Source: Funneliformis mosseae (lineage: Eukaryota; Glomeromycota; Glomeromycetes; Glomerales; Glomeraceae). From it: a stretch of 11,135 bases of DNA. The notes under the pieces are model-generated. The model saw only the letters and a program-made list of their open reading frames with translations. It searched no databases and was not told the origin of the DNA. The DNA is taken from assembly GCA_910592005.1 (NCBI GenBank), contig CAJVPP010003645.1:1-11135 (forward strand), written 5' to 3'. Each line of letters begins with the position of its first letter. The stretch's first letter is position 1. A program made the position numbers and the translations under genes. Shown here one piece after another: positions 6,541 to 11,135 of the stretch.

Positions 6541-8358
6541 TTAATTATTGGTATAGAATTGTAAAAAGCAATTTTAGATGTTATTGCAACAAAAGAGGCA
6601 CATTGTATAATACACACCATAGTTAACTTTGATGTGATGTTTTACAGTCCATATCTATTTCTTTTTATTTGCCAACCATGTACACCATCTGCGTTCTTTA
6701 CGTTTCTCTCTTTACTCTGCATAGTGATTCTCAGAAACAAATCGTTGATCTGAAAGTTCAAAATGCTTCGTTACTTTTGGCTGTTTTACATCTTTATCTA
6801 AACTATTCCTTAGTTAAATTTTTCCTGTATTATTTGCAAAATTAATAAGATCCTAAATAAATTCCTGACGGAATTCTTTTTGCTTTTGTGTTGATCTTGC
6901 AATTTGAACGATTTAATATGCATTAATAATTACAATATCGAAAAGCCAAAAAAAATTGGCATTCAATTTTGCTGTAACACTTTCTGAGTATAGTAATATG
7001 AAATATAATTGATTTGCAATATTAACACCATTCATATAATGGTTGTAGTCATCAATTATTTTAGGAATTTTTAATTTTTTGTTCGATTCAGAACTAAACA
7101 CTACTCATATCTTTATTGCATTAACACTTGTTTCCCTTAGTCATCATCATTCCCATTCTACTTACCATTCTTTACTAACAAGTCTATAGATAATTGATAA
7201 CATTGTAACTGACCTATTATTCTGCCAGAAGATAGCTAATATACTATCCACCACAACCTCAGAACGAATATCCTAATCAAGTTTAATATTTTTGTCTAAT
7301 TTTAATTCTTTTGGAAAACCTGATGCAGTTTTTTGTATAGTTCTGTAAGCTTTAATCACATTCTGCTGAAGATGTTAAAAAAGAGAAATGCTAGTAAAAT
7401 AGTTATTTATATATATATTGTACGAAAGTTGATGATATAAAAGTTGATTTATAAGATGATAGACTTGATATCCAATTTGGTTCAGACTGTTCACTTTATT
7501 ACATTACTTGAAATGATATGTGACGTTAGCAAAAAGTAAAAGTGTAACCAGAATCACAAAGAGACAAAAATTTAAAGCCTTCAAGGGTTGGCTTATTTTT
7601 AATTCATATAGTGTAAACACTTCTTTCAGAAAATCAAATTATCATTTTATCTATTAAAATATTAGAATTTGACACATATAGTTTCTTCAGATATGTAAAA
7701 ATAATAGTTCTAATTTATCAAAATAATTTTTTTATTATTGTAACAGGTGAAGAATATGTAAGAATCTCTTTATTTGTTTGAAATGTTTTAGTGACATTTG
7801 TTTTGAAATACAGTAAATAGGAAGTTTCTCATTTTCATTCTAATATTGAAAAAGAGAAGGAAGTTTATAGAGTCCTTAATAAATGATTAAAGTAATCTAG
7901 ATAAGAAGCTCTTTATATGTAAAATCTAACCAACACCTTCTAGTAATACCAGCACCTTTGAATAATGCATAAAGATTAGTATTTTTGACAATTGTATTCA
8001 ACATAATTAGTGTAAAAAAAAGAAAAAAAATCAATTGGTTTAGAAATACCAATATTAAGATATACCGGCAGCTGAATAGATACCTAATAAAGTTATTTTT
8101 GATAAACAAATAGTTTAAAATTAGTGGGTGATAATAGTAGTTCTTGTTATAAAGTTCTTATTGACTTTTGTTTCCTTTTGCGAGTACTTCTAGTGTTTTG
8201 AATTTAGTTTTCATTTTTGTTCTTATTATCTAAATCTAAATCATCTAAGAAATACTAATGAGACGTTAAAAGAGACAAATATTTCTTTTCATTAGAACCT
8301 ATTTTCAAAGTTTCGTAGATAAAGAATTTGAAGAACTTGAGGCTAATGCATTTGACAT
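6541..8358 (-). pseudogene. Decayed piggyBac transposase, nearly full length
   Basis: Read right to left from ATG 8358-8356 (MSNALASSSSNSLSTK), this covers about 600 codons, the usual length of a piggyBac transposase. In order it shows an acidic then basic N-terminus (DDLDLDNKN, RKRKQKS, near 8200), NTIVKNTNLYALFKGAG (about 7990), KLPIYCISKQMSLKHF, the first catalytic region LIDKMI (Asp at 7649-7651), NKPTLEGFKFLSLCDSGY (about 7560), NNYFTSISLF (7405 leftward), SGFPKELKLDKN (about 7310), PKIIDDYNHYMNGVNIAN (about 7040) and FFWLFDIVIINAY (about 6930). A ragged Cys-bearing tail ends near TAA 6543-6541. Stops replace likely Trp (LLI-TAG, QY-TAG-N, LD-TAG-D), Arg (three TGA in a row near 7145) and Gln. 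Frame slips occur at a poly-T near 8020 and near 7760. Two catalytic Asp positions are Asn. Terminal repeats were not found. Confidence 0.85.
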
Positions 8359-8689
8359 AAGAGACAAATCAACTTTATTATTTTTTTTTTAAAAAAAAGT
8401 GATTATTAGGTTATACAAATGCAATCTGCATATCAATAACAATTATTATTACAAAAATTTCTATCACATAATACAAAATTATAAATAATCCAACCATTCA
8501 TATTAGCTTAATAATAGGAGGGTGAAGCTTAAGAAATATTGACGTAATCGTATAAAATAGTATAAAAAATTTGGCGTTTAAATTTAAATACTGGATGATC
8601 TATAAAATAGTAAGCTATTGAATGGTAGATAAAACAGGTGTAGTGAATAGGATAGATTATCATAATGAAGCAGATCCTTTTAAAACTGA
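8359..8689. other. AT-rich region upstream of the piggyBac start
   Basis: It contains A/T homopolymers and no supported gene. It should include the 5' end of the piggyBac element, but no terminal repeat could be picked out by eye. Confidence 0.4.
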
Positions 8690-9000
8690 GGCATAGAAAA
8701 AATCATCATATATTATGGACTAAGTTTCATATTATGTAATTTATTTTAGTAGTCTCTTTAGAATCAGACTTAATATATTGCACGTTTAGGATACTAAATA
8801 ACCTGTAAAATAAAATCAATTATTTTCTCATATGAAAGATGATTGGTATGATTTCTCTAGAATCTATATACTAATTTTTTTATTGCTCGAGTATAAATAC
8901 ATATTAATACAGAATAATTTAAGAAATCTAGATCAGCAAATTATTAGATAATATGATTTCTAGCAAAGATCCAAAGACTTTCATATTTTGCAATGATCAT
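8690..9000 (-). pseudogene. Decayed unrecognised reading frame
   Basis: On the minus strand one frame runs about 100 codons with varied, protein-like composition: AKYESLWIFARNHII near 8990, DFLNYSVLICIYTRAIKKL near 8910, RNHTNHLSYEKIIDFILQ near 8840 and YPKRAIY near 8790. It is broken only by in-frame stops (TAA TAA near 8945, TAG near 8860, TAG near 8800, and TAA, TGA, TAA, TAA between 8780 and 8740). The stops sit where Gln, Arg or Trp would read naturally, as in the transposons. I do not recognise the family; a retroelement or repeat-family protein is possible. Its upstream part was not resolved. Confidence 0.45.
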
Positions 9001-9640
9001 AACTCTTAACTGCAAAAAAATCATAATTATAAAAATACTGGATATATCAGAGGTATCTAGTAAGAGAAATAAATAAAAAAAAGTAATATATTCATCAATT
9101 CTTAAAATATTCTAACAAATACTTTATTTCAAATCAATTAATTCAATTTTTTACGCATAAAACTATTGATATATTTTTCACAACTTTTAAATTAACAAAT
9201 ACCTAATAAATTCCTTTAAAAAAAATAATTTCATTCACCTTTAATGCTATCTTATTCCTCATTTTCGTTGCTTTTATCATAATATATGAGATACTTTTCT
9301 AGAGTATTTTAACAATATAGACACTTCTAACCATTTTTCAGGAAATGGTATAATATATATATTTTTTGTAGAAGCATTCTTATTCTTATATAAATACCTA
9401 TCATTAAATTTAAAAATGAAAGAAAAATATAACTATTATCACAAGATAAGAAACATTCATCATTTTCTAATCTTTCAGTTATCTTTTTACATATATTCTT
9501 AAAGGTAAAGAGGTACTAACTTTTTATTATCTATCATTAGGTTTCTCTTTCAGTCATGTATCTATTAGTTAATATTTGAAATATCCTGATAAAGTTCAAA
9601 CTTTATGGTGGATTCATAATTCTATTTAATCAAAAAAAAG
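9001..9640. other. AT-rich relic DNA without a supported gene
   Basis: Both strands are dense with stops. A few protein-like fragments are visible on the minus strand (for example PFPEKWLEVSILLKYS around 9340), which may be further decayed coding sequence, but nothing can be assigned. Confidence 0.4.
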
Positions 9641-9672
9641 GAGGGATGCTCTCACACACAATTATACAATGT

Positions 9673-9688
9673 AATTTCTTAAGAAATT
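9673..9688. repeat. 16-bp perfect palindrome
   Basis: AATTTCTTAAGAAATT reads the same on both strands. No function is suggested by its surroundings. Confidence 0.6.
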
Positions 9689-9798
9689 CATCTAAGCTTA
9701 ACGATTTTGATGAGTTTCTACCATCATCAAAAAACTCTGAGAACTACTTTCTTGGATAAAATTGAAGAATGGGTTAGAAGAGAAGGAGAAAGGATTCT

Positions 9799-9838
9799 AA
9801 TAATAGTAGTAGCAGTAGTGATAATGATGATGATAATG
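9799..9838 (+). repeat. Imperfect trinucleotide microsatellite (AAT/AGT/GAT)
   Basis: A run of AAT, AGT and GAT triplets would encode a Ser/Asn/Asp tract in one plus-strand frame. Coding-like fragments lie just upstream in two different frames (FDEFLPSSKNSENYFL near 9700, DKIEEWVRREGER near 9760), suggesting the tract belonged to a low-complexity segment of a now broken gene. Confidence 0.55.
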
Positions 9839-9887
9839 GTAGAAATTATTAGAGTCAAAGAATAGGAATAGTCATTGTCTTTCGAGA

Positions 9888-9902
9888 CAGACTTTAAGTC
9901 TG
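9888..9902. repeat. Short inverted repeat, 7-bp arms
   Basis: CAGACTT and AAGTCTG are separated by one base. It is not followed by a T-run that would suggest a terminator, and nothing else supports a role. Confidence 0.4.
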
Positions 9903-10140
9903 ACTGCTAATATATTAGACTAATTACCTATTGTAACTATCTGTTATTTAGAATGTATTTTCCTATGCAACTTCACAAAATTTTATTTTTATTTTTATAT
10001 CAAAAATGTCTTTATTATAAAAATTTTACATAATATTTAAATAAAAACATAAATTAGCGTAGTAAAAGAATCTGTTTTACTTGTTTAGATCATATGTAAT
10101 ATAAATTTTAACTAAAGATATTGTGCTGTCTATAGTAATC
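9903..10140. other. AT-rich stretch without a supported gene
   Basis: No coherent reading frame, RNA gene or repeat structure was seen. Confidence 0.4.
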
Positions 10141-10735
10141 AGGTCTAATTTAATTGAATCAAAAATTATGAATCTATTTTTATCTGAATAATCGAATAAA
10201 AATGAATTTGGATTTATTAGAGTATAATATTGCTAATTAGTTAAAAATACTATAAAATCAATAAAATTATTAAATATATTAGAAACTCATATTAGCAAAT
10301 CAAAGCCTAATAAGTGTATTAATATTATTTTAGGCAATGATTATAACAAAATTGTGCCTAAGCCCATTAATCTTTATCCTAAATATGATATTGAATATAT
10401 TAGATTGTTATAATTTTCTTTATCCTGATCAATTTGAAAAGATGGTTGAAGTCAAAAAAATATATGATAATTTATTTATTATTAGTTCGTATAAAACTCT
10501 ATAGCAATGGGCTATTCGTATAAAAGACGCTTTGTAAGCATTAATTACTGAAGACCATAAAAACTATTATCATGTATTCTGCCATTTTGGATCATCTAAG
10601 AGTAACCAAGACATACTATAATAACTAAGAAGAAAGAGAAGTTGCCATTAGTTATTATAGACCTAATATTCATAATAGCAAAATGGCTATTTGCTTTAAT
10701 TGTTAGAAATTAGTAGAGATCATTAATGTAAAACT
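10141..10735 (+). pseudogene. Decayed unrecognised gene, about 200 codons
   Basis: One plus-strand frame from 10141 reads RSNLIESKIMNLFLSE, then NKNEFGFIRV, and is open from 10237 to 10410 (including NTIKSIKLLNILETHISK and IVPKPINLYPKYDIEY). A single slip near 10410 moves into the next frame, which continues YNFLYPDQFEKMVEVKKIYD to SKSNQD near 10610. A third segment (EEREVAISYYRPNIHNSK) follows another slip. In-frame stops at TAA 10189, 10225 and 10234, TAG near 10502, TAA near 10535 and TAG near 10707 fit lost Gln codons, for example KTL-TAG-QWAIRIKDAL-TAA-ALITED. The composition is protein-like across all three segments, which argues against chance. The family is not recognised. Confidence 0.5.
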
Positions 10736-11135
10736 AAAAAAATATATATTTCAGTAAATAGTAAAGATATGGGTATAAGATTATACTTGAATACTTGATA
10801 AAATATCATTAGAATAACTTATATTTTAAACAAATGGGTGAAATACTTATCTCATCTTTATATACAAAACAAAATAACTTACTAGATCCCTTTGGAACCC
10901 TACTATTTATAAACCATCTTAATCAACCCATATTAAGATTAAGAAATAGAATAAAAGTTATGATTATTTAATTAGTTTAACTAATATTATTTTTTACATT
11001 ATATAATCTATATAGATGATCATCTAGTAAAATTAGCCAAAGGTGCTATGCTATTCTAGGTTAGATCTTCTAATCTATTTTAATAAAGTATTTTTCAAGA
11101 AGTTCAGGAAGATCAATGAAATGATCTTGGAGATT
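10736..11135. other. AT-rich right end without a supported gene
   Basis: Both strands have dense stops. No repeat, RNA gene or conserved protein fragment could be recognised. Confidence 0.4.

Noticed and set aside
1..10735. An alternative genetic code with TAA and TAG read as glutamine.
   Set aside because: Many stops do replace likely Gln, but others replace Trp (TAG) and Arg (TGA), frames also contain base slips, and the CR gene uses CAA/CAG for Gln with no internal TAA or TAG. Mutation explains the data better.
1..11135. tRNA, rRNA or CRISPR elements.
   Set aside because: I looked by eye for tRNA B-box-like sequence and regularly spaced direct repeats, and found none that hold up.

Overview
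This window looks like nuclear DNA of an arbuscular mycorrhizal fungus (Glomeromycotina, Rhizophagus-like). It is very AT-rich, has short GT-AG introns, and is packed with decayed DNA transposons. The one well-preserved gene belongs to the Crinkler-RHS-type (CR) NTPase/nuclease family, which is greatly expanded in these fungi. The organism assignment is an inference from protein flavour and composition; no rRNA or other marker gene is present.

Layout. Positions 1-1903 (minus) hold the remnant of a MULE/FAR1-type transposase, running off the left edge. It has recognisable D, D and E catalytic segments, a 78-nt intron and an N-terminal array of 45-bp tandem repeats. Positions 1916-3234 are a complete but dead Tc1/mariner element, with 26-bp terminal inverted repeats and a TA target duplication; it landed 11 bp upstream of the MULE start codon. 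Positions 3428-3560 are a promoter-like stretch with three TCACGTGA palindromes, a TATA box and a small inverted repeat. Positions 3687-5654 (plus) hold the CR-family gene: three exons, one of them a 15-nt microexon, a P-loop NTPase and a RHS-type restriction-endonuclease-fold domain, with two single-base frame breaks. Positions 5793-6540 are intergenic. Positions 6541-8358 (minus) are a nearly full-length piggyBac transposase remnant. From 8359 to the end the sequence is AT-rich relic DNA with at least two decayed, unrecognised reading frames (about 8690-9000 minus and 10141-10735 plus).

How it fits together. The three transposons belong to unrelated superfamilies, yet they carry the same damage. 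Codons that should be Gln, Arg (CGA) or Trp have become TAA/TAG, TGA and TAG. Wherever Trp is the inferred ancestor the stop is always TAG, which needs C-to-T at CpA on the opposite strand, and never TGA. That is a repeat-induced-point-mutation-like or deamination signature. The CR gene between the transposons shows no such nonsense changes, only two single-base slips. The contrast is the most interesting feature of the window. No RNA gene, CRISPR array or further intact gene was seen.
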